Shown here in pieces: positions 16,949 through 25,019 of a stretch of 64,000 bases of DNA. Within the stretch, counting starts at the first letter, position 1. Every line of letters begins with the position of its first letter. A program made the translations under genes and the position numbers. Source of the stretch: Saprospiraceae bacterium (GTDB lineage Bacteria > Bacteroidota > Bacteroidia > Chitinophagales > Saprospiraceae). Below the pieces are notes generated by a model. That model worked only from the letters and a program-made list of their open reading frames with translations. It did not search any database and was not told where the DNA came from. Location: the NCBI GenBank assembly GCA_041392805.1, contig JAWKLJ010000002.1, positions 1,069,001 to 1,133,000 of the forward strand. Direction: 5' to 3'.

Positions 16949-18412
16949 CTACCGGCCATTAGAGCAATTCCCTTTAAAAACAGTTGTATGGCGACCAGCA
17001 ATGCCTCGATTATCAATGGCCGTTACCGTTAGTTCCTGGTAGGGGAGGGCATTATTCAAATCGCAAAAATGAATGTTTAGCTCATTGGGTAGAGGTGGCG
17101 CATTTCCTTGAAAAATGGTATTTCCATTAAGGTTAATAATCACTTCATTTAGTTGTAATCCATCCAACATATTAATGGTGATATTTACAGGCGTTTGGTC
17201 GCCTGAGAGCAAGGGCACATCAATATCGGGCGGCGGCGGTTGATGGAATAGAATTTGGGGTGAAGTTTCCTGGGCAATGGGAATCAACATTTCGGATGGC
17301 CCATATTTATTATTGTAGACCCAAGTATTTCCGCTAAAATGAACAACTGCTTTATCCGGTTCCGTGTTGAAGAATTTATTGTTGTAAAATTGCGCTAATT
17401 CTTGGGGCGTTCCCCTTACAAAGACATCCGGCGAATCACTTTCTGATGGGTCGTTCACTGCTGCACTTAAGAAGGTATTATGGTGAATTTTCATGCTATG
17501 ACCGGCAATGCGATGATTCCGTTCTTGTAAGACTTGTAAATAAGGGTGCATATCAATACCATGATGGCCAGTGTAAGGCAGCCAGGAGGTCGGTGCAGTT
17601 TGCCTTACCATGATATTATATCGGGCTTCGTAGCCTGTGCCTGGATAGCCACTGCCCGCAGTCGCATGCCATACCCAGTAGATCAGGTTGGCCTCAATTA
17701 GTATCGGCAATCCTGACCTGTTGAGGGCAATAACCGGATAAGCATGTACGTCATGAATGAAATTGTGGTGAATGTAAATGTTTTTCCCACCAGGGTAAAT
17801 TTCGATTCCGCCTCTACTAAATTGGGAGATTTCGCAATTGTCAATTTCTATGTTTTCCTCACCAAGGACAAAACAAATCGTCGATTTGGCTGGACGAAGG
17901 TTATAGTCAATATTTGCAAAAGCATCATCCGGACCCCTAAATCGCAAACCCGTAATTCTGACGTCCTGACCTACCCAAAACCAAACGCTTTCGAAAGGCA
18001 TGTCATTGTTAAAAATCAGCGCTCCTTGCGTGAAGCATTGACCGCGATTGCCGGCCAAGGTCACCCCTGCCGGTATGCGTAAATCGATTTGGCCACTCAG
18101 GTCAATCTGGGCACCATTAGCCACCAGGATGGTCTGACCCGCCTGGGCTAGTTCCAATGCGCTAAGAAATTCGGCAGCCGTATGAACGAGAAAATCTCCG
18201 CCTTCTACTTGTTTACTATAACAAATACCACCCCCAATGACATCTCCAGTCGGGTTGGCACTGGCGCCGTAGGATGGGTCGTTGATCGGCGCAGCCGGAA
18301 GTACCAGGCTTTTAGATAACTTAAATGGATAAGATGCTTCTTTTTGACAGGCTAGTAATAGAGAAAGTAAGCACGCAATAATTACAACAGTGGGGTTAGG
18401 TTTTAATATCAT
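16949..18412 (-). CDS. Secreted right-handed beta-helix lipoprotein
   Basis: With ATG at 18412 the protein has 487 residues (a TTG at 18430 adds six). A lipoprotein signal ends at LLLACQKE. The middle has repeated strand-turn units with Asn/Ile ladders (VRITGLRFRGPD, IEIDNCEISQFSRGG, IYIHHNFIHDVHAY, YEARYNIMV), as in parallel beta-helix polysaccharide lyases and related glycan-binding proteins. No lyase active site can be assigned. The last 100 residues look like a beta-sandwich (ITINMLDGLQLNEVIINLNG). Probably acts on extracellular carbohydrate. Confidence 0.8.
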   Translation of the reverse strand: MILKPNPTVVIIACLLSLLLACQKEASYPFKLSKSLVLPAAPINDPSYGASANPTGDVIGGGICYSKQVEGGDFLVHTAAEFLSALELAQAGQTILVANGAQIDLSGQIDLRIPAGVTLAGNRGQCFTQGALIFNNDMPFESVWFWVGQDVRITGLRFRGPDDAFANIDYNLRPAKSTICFVLGEENIEIDNCEISQFSRGGIEIYPGGKNIYIHHNFIHDVHAYPVIALNRSGLPILIEANLIYWVWHATAGSGYPGTGYEARYNIMVRQTAPTSWLPYTGHHGIDMHPYLQVLQERNHRIAGHSMKIHHNTFLSAAVNDPSESDSPDVFVRGTPQELAQFYNNKFFNTEPDKAVVHFSGNTWVYNNKYGPSEMLIPIAQETSPQILFHQPPPPDIDVPLLSGDQTPVNITINMLDGLQLNEVIINLNGNTIFQGNAPPLPNELNIHFCDLNNALPYQELTVTAIDNRGIAGRHTTVFKGNCSNGR

Positions 18413-18430
18413 TAGTGTTATTCTTGACAA

Positions 18431-18783
18431 GCTGCGGAATCTAACATGCTCTAAGGGGAGGGGAACTACCTAAGATCATGGGTATAAACGACTCACAAAT
18501 ATACAACCCTACCAATGATATTTCAAATTGATTTTAAGAAGCGTCGCAATTTTGACAGCTTTGCACACAAGTTTACCAAGAACTTAATGTTCTCTATGCA
18601 TTTTTTGTGGCATTTATAGAATTGGACTTTTGACACTTTTGGTAACCCGCCGCTTTCCAGGCTAGAAGGGGGAAGGGAGAAAATTCGGAAGGTGGAAGGA
18701 GGAAATTCAGGCGCTTTTTCGCACTTCCCACTTCGCACTTCGCACTTCCCACTTCCGACTTCCACCTTCCACCTTCCCATTAA
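18431..18783. repeat. Intergenic region with a GA/CT-rich mirror hairpin
   Basis: No gene here. Between about 18655 and 18780 a purine-rich strand (AGAAGGGGGAAGGGAG, GGAAGGTGGAAGGAGG) is followed by its pyrimidine complement (CACTTCCCACTTCGCACTTC, CCACCTTCCACCTTCCC), so transcripts could form a long imperfect hairpin between two minus-strand genes. A related block lies at 31077-31195. Confidence 0.7.
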
Positions 18784-20997
18784 TTAATGATTCACAATAA
18801 ATCCTTTTCTACCTATAATTGCTCCTTGAGGAGAATACAGCAATAACGTATAATGGCCACTAGGCCAAGATGTTACATCAATGTTTGCATTTGAATTAAC
18901 GACTTGTCGCAAACGGGTTTGACCTTGCATATTGATGATTTGCATAAAGGCATCCTGCACCAAGGTACGTTCAATTTGCACTGCTAAGGATTGTGCGACA
19001 GGGTTAGGGAATAGTTTTAGCTTTAGGCCCTTTTCAATGTCATCAACAGCATCTATAAGGACACTAATCGTTTGACAAGTATTACCTGATCCTGCTTCAT
19101 TGCTCACCATTAAGCATACCTGGAAATCGCCTGACGCGGTAAAGGCATGAGAAGGGTTCTGTGAATTGCTAGTGCTTCCATCACCAAAATCCCAAGCCCA
19201 GCTTGTTGGGTTATTAGTAGATTGATCGGTAAATAGATAGGCGCCGTTTTCGCCCATGGTAGCCGTGAAGGCCGCCTGAGGGCTTAAAATAACGGTCAGG
19301 CTCTGACAGATCATGTTATTTCCGGCCTCGTTTGTGGCAGTTAGGCAAATGTTATAAGTTCCTGGCGAAACATAGGTGTGCGTTGGGTTTTGCTGATTAC
19401 TGCTGTTGCCATCACCAAAATCCCAAGCCCAGCTTGTTGGAACATTTGTGGACAAATCTGTAAATTCATACAAGCCATTATCCAGGGTATCAATGTCAAA
19501 GCTAGCAACCGGTGCAAAAACAACCGAAAGTGTTTTACAAACATTGCTGGAACCTGCAACATTGGCTGCTGATAAACATACCTCATAACTACCAGGTGCA
19601 CTATACATATGGGTGGGGCTTTGCTCATTGCTGGTGTTCCCATCACCAAAATTCCAGAACCAGCTATTGGGGTTGTTGCCAGATAAATCGTTGAACATAA
19701 AACGGTTGTTATCAATTCCCACAATCTCAAAATTAGCAGTTGGAATTAGAACAACAGTTAGACTTTGGCAACTTGTGTTTTGCCCGGCCTCATTGGTTGC
19801 TGTCAGGCAAATTTCAAAAGTTCCTGGAATATTGAAGGTATGCGTAGGATTTTGGTTATCACTGGTACTACCGTCGCCAAAATCCCAGTCCCAGCTTATC
19901 GGTGAATTGCTGGAGAGGTCGTTGAAAACAAAAGTGCCGTTTCCAATGGTATCAATATCAAAGGTGGCAACCGGAGGAAGAAAAACTTCAACCGTCTGGC
20001 AGACCATACTGGATCCAGTGTTATTGCTTGCCGTCAGACAAACATTAAAAGATCCTGTACTCGCATAAACATGGGTGGGATTTTGCTCCGTGCTAGTCGC
20101 CCCATCGCCGAAATCCCAAGCCCAGCTATTGGGCTCATTAGTTGATTGATCGACAAATCGAAAGCTGCCATCTTCCCTGTCCTCCACTGCAAAAGCAGCC
20201 TGTGGAGCAGGTATGTTGGGAATAATATTAGACACAAAATTAATATCCGTAATAGTGCCCGCTGCATTGGTCGAAATAGTTAAAAGTGGCCCTTTTGATT
20301 CTTTGGCTAACCATTCATACGTGTAGGAGGTATCTGTACCTGCCTGGATAGGAAACCACAATCCATTATTCCGCACTTCAATGGTATCATAGCTGATAAT
20401 CATTCGTTTTTGTCGCAATACATTGAAATTACCCGAGGGCATTCTCAAGGTTCCGAAGGCATCCACATTCACCTGATGTACCTCTTCTTGCACGATCCGA
20501 ACGGAATCCCCAAAGACACTACTGAATTCGGAAACATCAAATTTGCTGGTATCAATGAAGGAAGTGGTAGAAGTAGTGGGGTAAGCCAGCAACTTAGGTG
20601 CAAGGTCAAATTTTAAGGCATAAAAAGTGTCTACATCAAAAAAATCAGATACTATGCCTAAAAAAAACAGCCCTTCATTATTGGCTATCGCAAAGGTGTA
20701 GACAGAATCAATCTTTCCAACAATAGAAGCATTCGGAAATGATTCAGCCCTTGGCGCATCATTCGTCGCAATGAAGGTTAGGGTGTCCGATTCCATTACC
20801 AATAAATTGCGAAAATCCCAAATGCGATTGGGCCCAGATTGTCCAATGGTATAGGCACTTAGCGTAGTATCAGAAGATTCAATAAATACATCTCCAACCG
20901 CAGGCGCATCCGTCTGGAGAAGACTGATTTGCCCATGCAGGAGCCCCGTGCTTAGAACAAAAAATAGAGATGATAGTAAAGGGATGATCTTTTTCAT
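18784..20997 (-). CDS. Secreted protein with five PKD domains and a type IX sorting domain
   Basis: The chosen ATG at 20997 gives 737 residues with a signal peptide ending near LLHGQ; an ATG at 21024 would add nine. About 270 N-terminal residues are of unknown fold. Then come five PKD repeats of roughly 80 residues, each with WxWDFGDGxxSxxQNPTHxY and a conserved VCLTAxN strand. The end (LKLFPNPVAQSLAVQIE to GFIVNH) is a type IX secretion C-terminal sorting domain. It is likely exported and attached to the cell surface, with a structural or adhesive role. Confidence 0.9.
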   Translation of the reverse strand: MKKIIPLLSSLFFVLSTGLLHGQISLLQTDAPAVGDVFIESSDTTLSAYTIGQSGPNRIWDFRNLLVMESDTLTFIATNDAPRAESFPNASIVGKIDSVYTFAIANNEGLFFLGIVSDFFDVDTFYALKFDLAPKLLAYPTTSTTSFIDTSKFDVSEFSSVFGDSVRIVQEEVHQVNVDAFGTLRMPSGNFNVLRQKRMIISYDTIEVRNNGLWFPIQAGTDTSYTYEWLAKESKGPLLTISTNAAGTITDINFVSNIIPNIPAPQAAFAVEDREDGSFRFVDQSTNEPNSWAWDFGDGATSTEQNPTHVYASTGSFNVCLTASNNTGSSMVCQTVEVFLPPVATFDIDTIGNGTFVFNDLSSNSPISWDWDFGDGSTSDNQNPTHTFNIPGTFEICLTATNEAGQNTSCQSLTVVLIPTANFEIVGIDNNRFMFNDLSGNNPNSWFWNFGDGNTSNEQSPTHMYSAPGSYEVCLSAANVAGSSNVCKTLSVVFAPVASFDIDTLDNGLYEFTDLSTNVPTSWAWDFGDGNSSNQQNPTHTYVSPGTYNICLTATNEAGNNMICQSLTVILSPQAAFTATMGENGAYLFTDQSTNNPTSWAWDFGDGSTSNSQNPSHAFTASGDFQVCLMVSNEAGSGNTCQTISVLIDAVDDIEKGLKLKLFPNPVAQSLAVQIERTLVQDAFMQIINMQGQTRLRQVVNSNANIDVTSWPSGHYTLLLYSPQGAIIGRKGFIVNH

Positions 20998-21024
20998 AGT
21001 TAATATAGTATTGTTTTTTTTCAT

Positions 21025-21473
21025 AATATCATAGACTTTAAGCCTTTTTGCAAGGCCCCAATCGGATGGTTAAAAGAATGGATATGTTCTGGGAAGTTTA
21101 ACGATAATCTATCCGATAGAATGACTTTTAAACCGCACTTATTGTGTATCGTAAATATAATATTCATTTCTATATCATTTTTTGCCTTGTCCATCATTTG
21201 TTGCCATCATTAGCACCCGCCCAGCTCAGCAAATTGCTGCTTTTAAATAATTCACCCATATTTACACCGTTGGCTTAGCGGAAGTGTACCAATCATTTGC
21301 TAACTTAGTAGTCTGACGGAAATAAATGCTACCACTTTTTCAAAGATTCGCGAATATTTTCACACAACTTCCTTGCTGTCAGTTGCTTTGAAAATTTTAA
21401 CGAATAAAAAGTGGTATCATTTATTTTTTTTCCGTCTCTTAGAACTAATATTTATCAGATAACCAACTTAGCC
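21025..21473. repeat. Intergenic region with a 122-bp palindrome at 21315-21436
   Basis: The arms GACGGAAATAAATGCTACCA (from 21315) and the complementary TGGTATCATTT...TCCGTC (to 21436) pair imperfectly, continuing through ACTTTTT/AAAAAGT. The centre holds CAAAGATTCGCG, also found in the 9755-9914 element. The palindrome ends 38 bases before the downstream ATG and may hold or separate promoter sequence. The rest of the gap shows nothing identifiable. Confidence 0.6.
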
Positions 21474-22796
21474 ATGTACCGAATCATTCCTGTTTTCAGG
21501 GTTTTTATCCTAGCCTTTCTTTTATTTGCTTGCAAGGAGCAACCAGCAGCAACTGATACCGAATGGAAACCCAATTACGATGAGGCGCTGGTACCCAATT
21601 ATACCCTACCCGAAATCTTGTTGAGCGAAAGCGGTAAGAAAATCAGTACAAAAGAAGACTGGGAAGATATCCGACGTCCAGAGATTTTAAATCTATTCAA
21701 AGAAGAAGTCTATGGTCATATGCCCACCCGTACCAATGATACCCTCTGGTGGGAAACAACCAAAGAAGACCCCGAAGCACTCAATGGATTAGCCATTCGA
21801 AAAGAAATTCAATGTTATTTTACGGCAGAACGTTCCGGACCATCCATGCAACTGATGCTATACCAACCTAAAGCTGCTTTGGGGCCCGTACCCGCTTTTC
21901 TTGGGCTTAATTTTTATGGGAACCATTCAATACATCCTGATTCTTCGATCACGCTATCCGACCGATGGATGATGGCCAATGATAAATTTGGAATAGTTGA
22001 TCACAAAGCCACGGAAGCCAGTAGGGGCGTGCGATCTAGTCGATGGCCAGTAGAACGCATTCTAGAAAGAGGCTATGCCCTGGCGCTCATCTATTGTGGT
22101 GACTTGGACCCAGATTATGACGATGGCTTCCAAAATGGCATTCATTCCCTTTTTTACAAGGAAGGGCAGACCCAGCCTGAAGCCAACGAATGGGGCACCA
22201 TTGGGGCCTGGAGTTGGGGACTTAGCCGTGGCCTGGATGTCTTGCTGCAAACGCCCGGGATTGATGGCGAAAAAGTCGCGTTATTTGGTCATTCCCGCCT
22301 AGGCAAAACCTCGCTTTGGGGGGGTGCCTTGGATCAGCGATTTGCCCTGGTTATTTCTAATGACTCAGGTTGTGGAGGGGCTGCCCTTAGTCGGCGCGCC
22401 TATGGCGAAACGGTTTATCGCATTAATCATAATTTCCCGCATTGGTTTAACCAAAATTTCAAAAAATACGATAATAAGGAGGAAGCACTTCCGGTAGACC
22501 AGCACCAATTGCTGGCCTTAATTGCTCCACGACCCCTCTACGTCGCCAGCGCCGAGGAAGACCAATGGGCTGATCCCCGAGGAGAGTTCCTCAGTGCCCT
22601 ACATGCAAGTGAAGCTTACCAGCTTTATGGCCTCGAAGGCCTACCCGCCAAGGAAATGCCTAAAGTCAATGAGCCTGTCACAGGCACCATCGGCTATCAC
22701 GTTCGTAGCGGTGGCCACGATGTTAAAGCCTATGACTGGGAGCAATACCTCGATTTTGCCGACCAACACCTTTTGAAGAAAAACTTGGCGGATTAA
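21474..22796 (+). CDS. CE15-like (glucuronoyl esterase family) lipoprotein
   Basis: ATG at 21474 gives 440 residues with a lipoprotein signal (FLLFACKEQ); an upstream GTG lies inside a palindrome and is not credible. The alpha/beta-hydrolase nucleophile is in LFGHSRLGKTSLWGGALDQRF, matching the GxSRxGK pattern of CE15 4-O-methyl-glucuronoyl methylesterases. The late SGGHDVKAYDW provides the catalytic His, and NDSGCGGAALSRR is a further family motif. Such enzymes cleave lignin-glucuronoxylan esters; other sugar acid esters are possible. It ends convergently with the next gene, overlapping by four bases. Confidence 0.88.
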   Translation: MYRIIPVFRVFILAFLLFACKEQPAATDTEWKPNYDEALVPNYTLPEILLSESGKKISTKEDWEDIRRPEILNLFKEEVYGHMPTRTNDTLWWETTKEDPEALNGLAIRKEIQCYFTAERSGPSMQLMLYQPKAALGPVPAFLGLNFYGNHSIHPDSSITLSDRWMMANDKFGIVDHKATEASRGVRSSRWPVERILERGYALALIYCGDLDPDYDDGFQNGIHSLFYKEGQTQPEANEWGTIGAWSWGLSRGLDVLLQTPGIDGEKVALFGHSRLGKTSLWGGALDQRFALVISNDSGCGGAALSRRAYGETVYRINHNFPHWFNQNFKKYDNKEEALPVDQHQLLALIAPRPLYVASAEEDQWADPRGEFLSALHASEAYQLYGLEGLPAKEMPKVNEPVTGTIGYHVRSGGHDVKAYDWEQYLDFADQHLLKKNLAD

Positions 22797-23437
22797 TTTT
22801 GCGAGAATTGCTCTTCTTGGGGATTCATCATCTCACTTAGGATGCCTTTAAAGTGGGAGGACGACATTTCCATTACGTTTGCCATTTCTTGGATGAGTTT
22901 TATTTCTGAAGCGTCAATGTTTCCATCTGCCGCCGCTACGGATAAGGCACATTTTATGATAATTTCCTTCCCATGCTCATTTAAAGAAGGTGTTACTTTT
23001 TTGAGATAGGTAGCAATGTCTTCCCTATTTTGTTCAACTTGTTTCACATATTGTTCCAACTCATCTAGGGTAATATCATTATGCCCAAACTTGTTGACAA
23101 TTTTCTGAACCATAGCCATTTCATTTTCATCAACCTCACCGTCTGCTAACATAATGAGTACCATACAATGTTTCATGGCTTTTTCATATTCGGATAAAAA
23201 CTGATCAGAAGCAGCGTCTTTTCTATAATCCAATACTTTAGTAATAAAGGTTCCTTTACAGCTTTGACATTCTACAAATTCACCGAGCCTTTCTAGCGGA
23301 ATGATTGGGATAAAATACAGGGTAAAGAATTTGGTAACTTTCTTATGTTTATAATTTTTATTGCATTCGCATTGGGGGCAATGGAACGAACCTTCCTTCA
23401 GGGTGGATTTTACCCCCCTTGTACCGAAAATAATCAT
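22793..23437 (-). CDS. Zinc-ribbon plus TerB-like domain protein
   Basis: A 214-residue cytoplasmic protein. The N-terminal 70 residues contain two cysteine pairs (FHCPQCECN and VECQSCKGT), a zinc-ribbon. After a short linker, about 90-200 form a TerB-like helical domain, with the paired acidic loops LADGEVDENEM and AADGNIDASEI typical of the tellurite-resistance/DjlA family and probably metal-binding. Cellular role unknown. Confidence 0.8.
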   Translation of the reverse strand: MIIFGTRGVKSTLKEGSFHCPQCECNKNYKHKKVTKFFTLYFIPIIPLERLGEFVECQSCKGTFITKVLDYRKDAASDQFLSEYEKAMKHCMVLIMLADGEVDENEMAMVQKIVNKFGHNDITLDELEQYVKQVEQNREDIATYLKKVTPSLNEHGKEIIIKCALSVAAADGNIDASEIKLIQEMANVMEMSSSHFKGILSEMMNPQEEQFSQN

Positions 23438-23806
23438 GGTGTAAAGTTTTTATTAAGCGCTTAAATATTAAGATTAGAGCTGTTTTGCTTTTTTTTACAA
23501 GCAATTGTATATTTAAAGATATGTATATTATTTTAAAATCATATTAAATCCAGCAGAAAATTGTCAAAGAAAATTATTTGTTTTCAATATTAAGATCAAT
23601 CAAAATGGCAATGAAAATCAAAATAATAGGGCTGGTCTTCTTTAACCATATAAGATATATAAGAGCATATAAGAAGGTAGGTGTAACACCTTAAATGACC
23701 TTATATTCCTTATATGGTTCAAAACATGGTCGTTAGTCCAATAGCTCTAGCTATGGACCTATCCCAGCCAAGTCTTCCAATAGCTCCAGCTTTAATACTT
23801 ACTCCA
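23438..23806. repeat. Intergenic region with a 76-bp palindrome and a shared AT-rich motif
   Basis: ATCAAAATGGCAATGAAAATC at about 23599 echoes the AT-rich part of the 169-bp array 8 kb away. From 23644 to 23719, AACCATATAAGATATATAAG pairs with CTTATATTCCTTATATGGTT around a central AGGTGTAACACCT. No gene is seen. Confidence 0.6.
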
Positions 23807-24826
23807 CTACCCCTTCAGCACCCCTTCAATCCTCGACAACTCCTCAGCACCAAAGTTTAAATTATCCAGGGCCTTTAAATTATCCAATAACTGACTAATC
23901 CGACTAACGCCTACCAAAACAGAGGTGATTCGACTATCCTTGAGCAACCAGGCTACTGCCATCTGAGCCAGACTTTGGCCACGCGCCTCAGCAATGGCGT
24001 TAAGTGCCCTTATTTTGCCCAATAGAACCTCACCAATCTGCTCCTTTTTCAGGTAGCGGCCATCCCGCACCGCTCGCGAATCTTCAGGGAAACCTTTTAA
24101 GTATTTGTTTGTCAAAACACCCTGTTCGAGCGGAGAAAAGGCAATGGCGCCCATCCCTTGCTGCTCCAATTCATCCAATAAACCATCTTCCACCCAACGG
24201 TCGAACATGCTATAGCGGGGTTGGTGAATAAGGCATGGCGTGCCCATGTCGCGCAGCAATTTAGCAGCTTTGGCAGTATCCGCGGCACTATACTGAGAAA
24301 TGCCTACATACAAAGCCTTCCCCTGACGGACGATATGATCCAAGGCCCCCATTGTTTCCTCCAATGGCGTTTCAGGATCAGGGCGATGGTGGTAAAAAAT
24401 ATCGACATAATCGACGCCCATGCGTTTGAGACTTTGATCCAGACTGGCAATCAGGTATTTCCGAGACCCAAAATTGCCATAGGGGCCTGGCCACATATCC
24501 CATCCTGCTTTGGTCGACAAGACCAATTCATCACGGTATTTTAGAAAATCTTTTTTGAAGATTCGACCAAAATTCTCTTCGGCAGCCCCATAGGGTGGCC
24601 CGTAATTATTCGCCAGGTCGAAATGCGTGATGCCATGATCAAAGGCGCATTTTAACAAGTCCCTGGCATTTTCAAAATTATCCGTAAAGCCGAAGTTGTG
24701 CCACAAGCCTATAGAAAGCGCAGGCAGCATCAGGCCACTTTTGCCGGTCCGTCGATAGATCATTTTATCGTATCGATCTGCTGCTGCCAGGTAATAATCA
24801 GAATGTGTTTTATGGATTTGACTCAT
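23807..24826 (-). CDS. Aldo/keto reductase, YghZ (glyceraldehyde 3-phosphate reductase)-like
   Basis: A 339-residue (alpha/beta)8 NADPH-dependent reductase. Family marks: MIYRRTGKSGLMLPALSIGLWHNFG at the start, GITHFDLANNYGPPYGAAEENFG with the catalytic Asp and Tyr, the catalytic Lys in STKAGWDMWPGPYG, and DYVDIFYHHRPD with the His. The GPYG insertion and overall length match E. coli YghZ (L-glyceraldehyde 3-phosphate reductase). Methylglyoxal and related aldehydes are likely substrates. Confidence 0.92.
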   Translation of the reverse strand: MSQIHKTHSDYYLAAADRYDKMIYRRTGKSGLMLPALSIGLWHNFGFTDNFENARDLLKCAFDHGITHFDLANNYGPPYGAAEENFGRIFKKDFLKYRDELVLSTKAGWDMWPGPYGNFGSRKYLIASLDQSLKRMGVDYVDIFYHHRPDPETPLEETMGALDHIVRQGKALYVGISQYSAADTAKAAKLLRDMGTPCLIHQPRYSMFDRWVEDGLLDELEQQGMGAIAFSPLEQGVLTNKYLKGFPEDSRAVRDGRYLKKEQIGEVLLGKIRALNAIAEARGQSLAQMAVAWLLKDSRITSVLVGVSRISQLLDNLKALDNLNFGAEELSRIEGVLKG

Positions 24827-24858
24827 GTAAGTTGGTTTTTTTGCAAATGTAATAAATA

Positions 24859-25019
24859 GACTTTATGCACGAAGATTTCATATGGGTATAAATGCTCTCT
24901 TTAGGCTATACTTCGTTCCAGGACCGAGCTTGGTAGCTGGGCTACCATCCCGAACCTGCGCCTCGTCTAGCCTAAAGATACCTATTCATTCCCTATAGAA
25001 AATCTCCATACATAAAGTC
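24859..25019. repeat. 161-bp palindrome between aldo/keto reductase and protease genes
   Basis: GACTTTATG at 24859 and CATAAAGTC ending at 25019 close a long imperfect hairpin. The inner stem is strong: TTTAGGCTA pairs with TAGCCTAAA, and GAGCTTGGTAGC with GCTACCATCCCGAACC, leaving a small loop in the middle. The right end overlaps the stop codon of the protease gene. ATACTTCGTT inside is shared with the element at 1259-1420. Confidence 0.7.

Noticed and set aside
18523..18780. Minus-strand 85-codon ORF
   Set aside because: Mostly encoded by the GA/CT-rich hairpin; composition is that of a repeat.
9755..25019. Integron attC sites
   Set aside because: Palindrome sizes fit loosely, but no conserved attC core (GTTRRRY), no integrase and no cassette arrangement.
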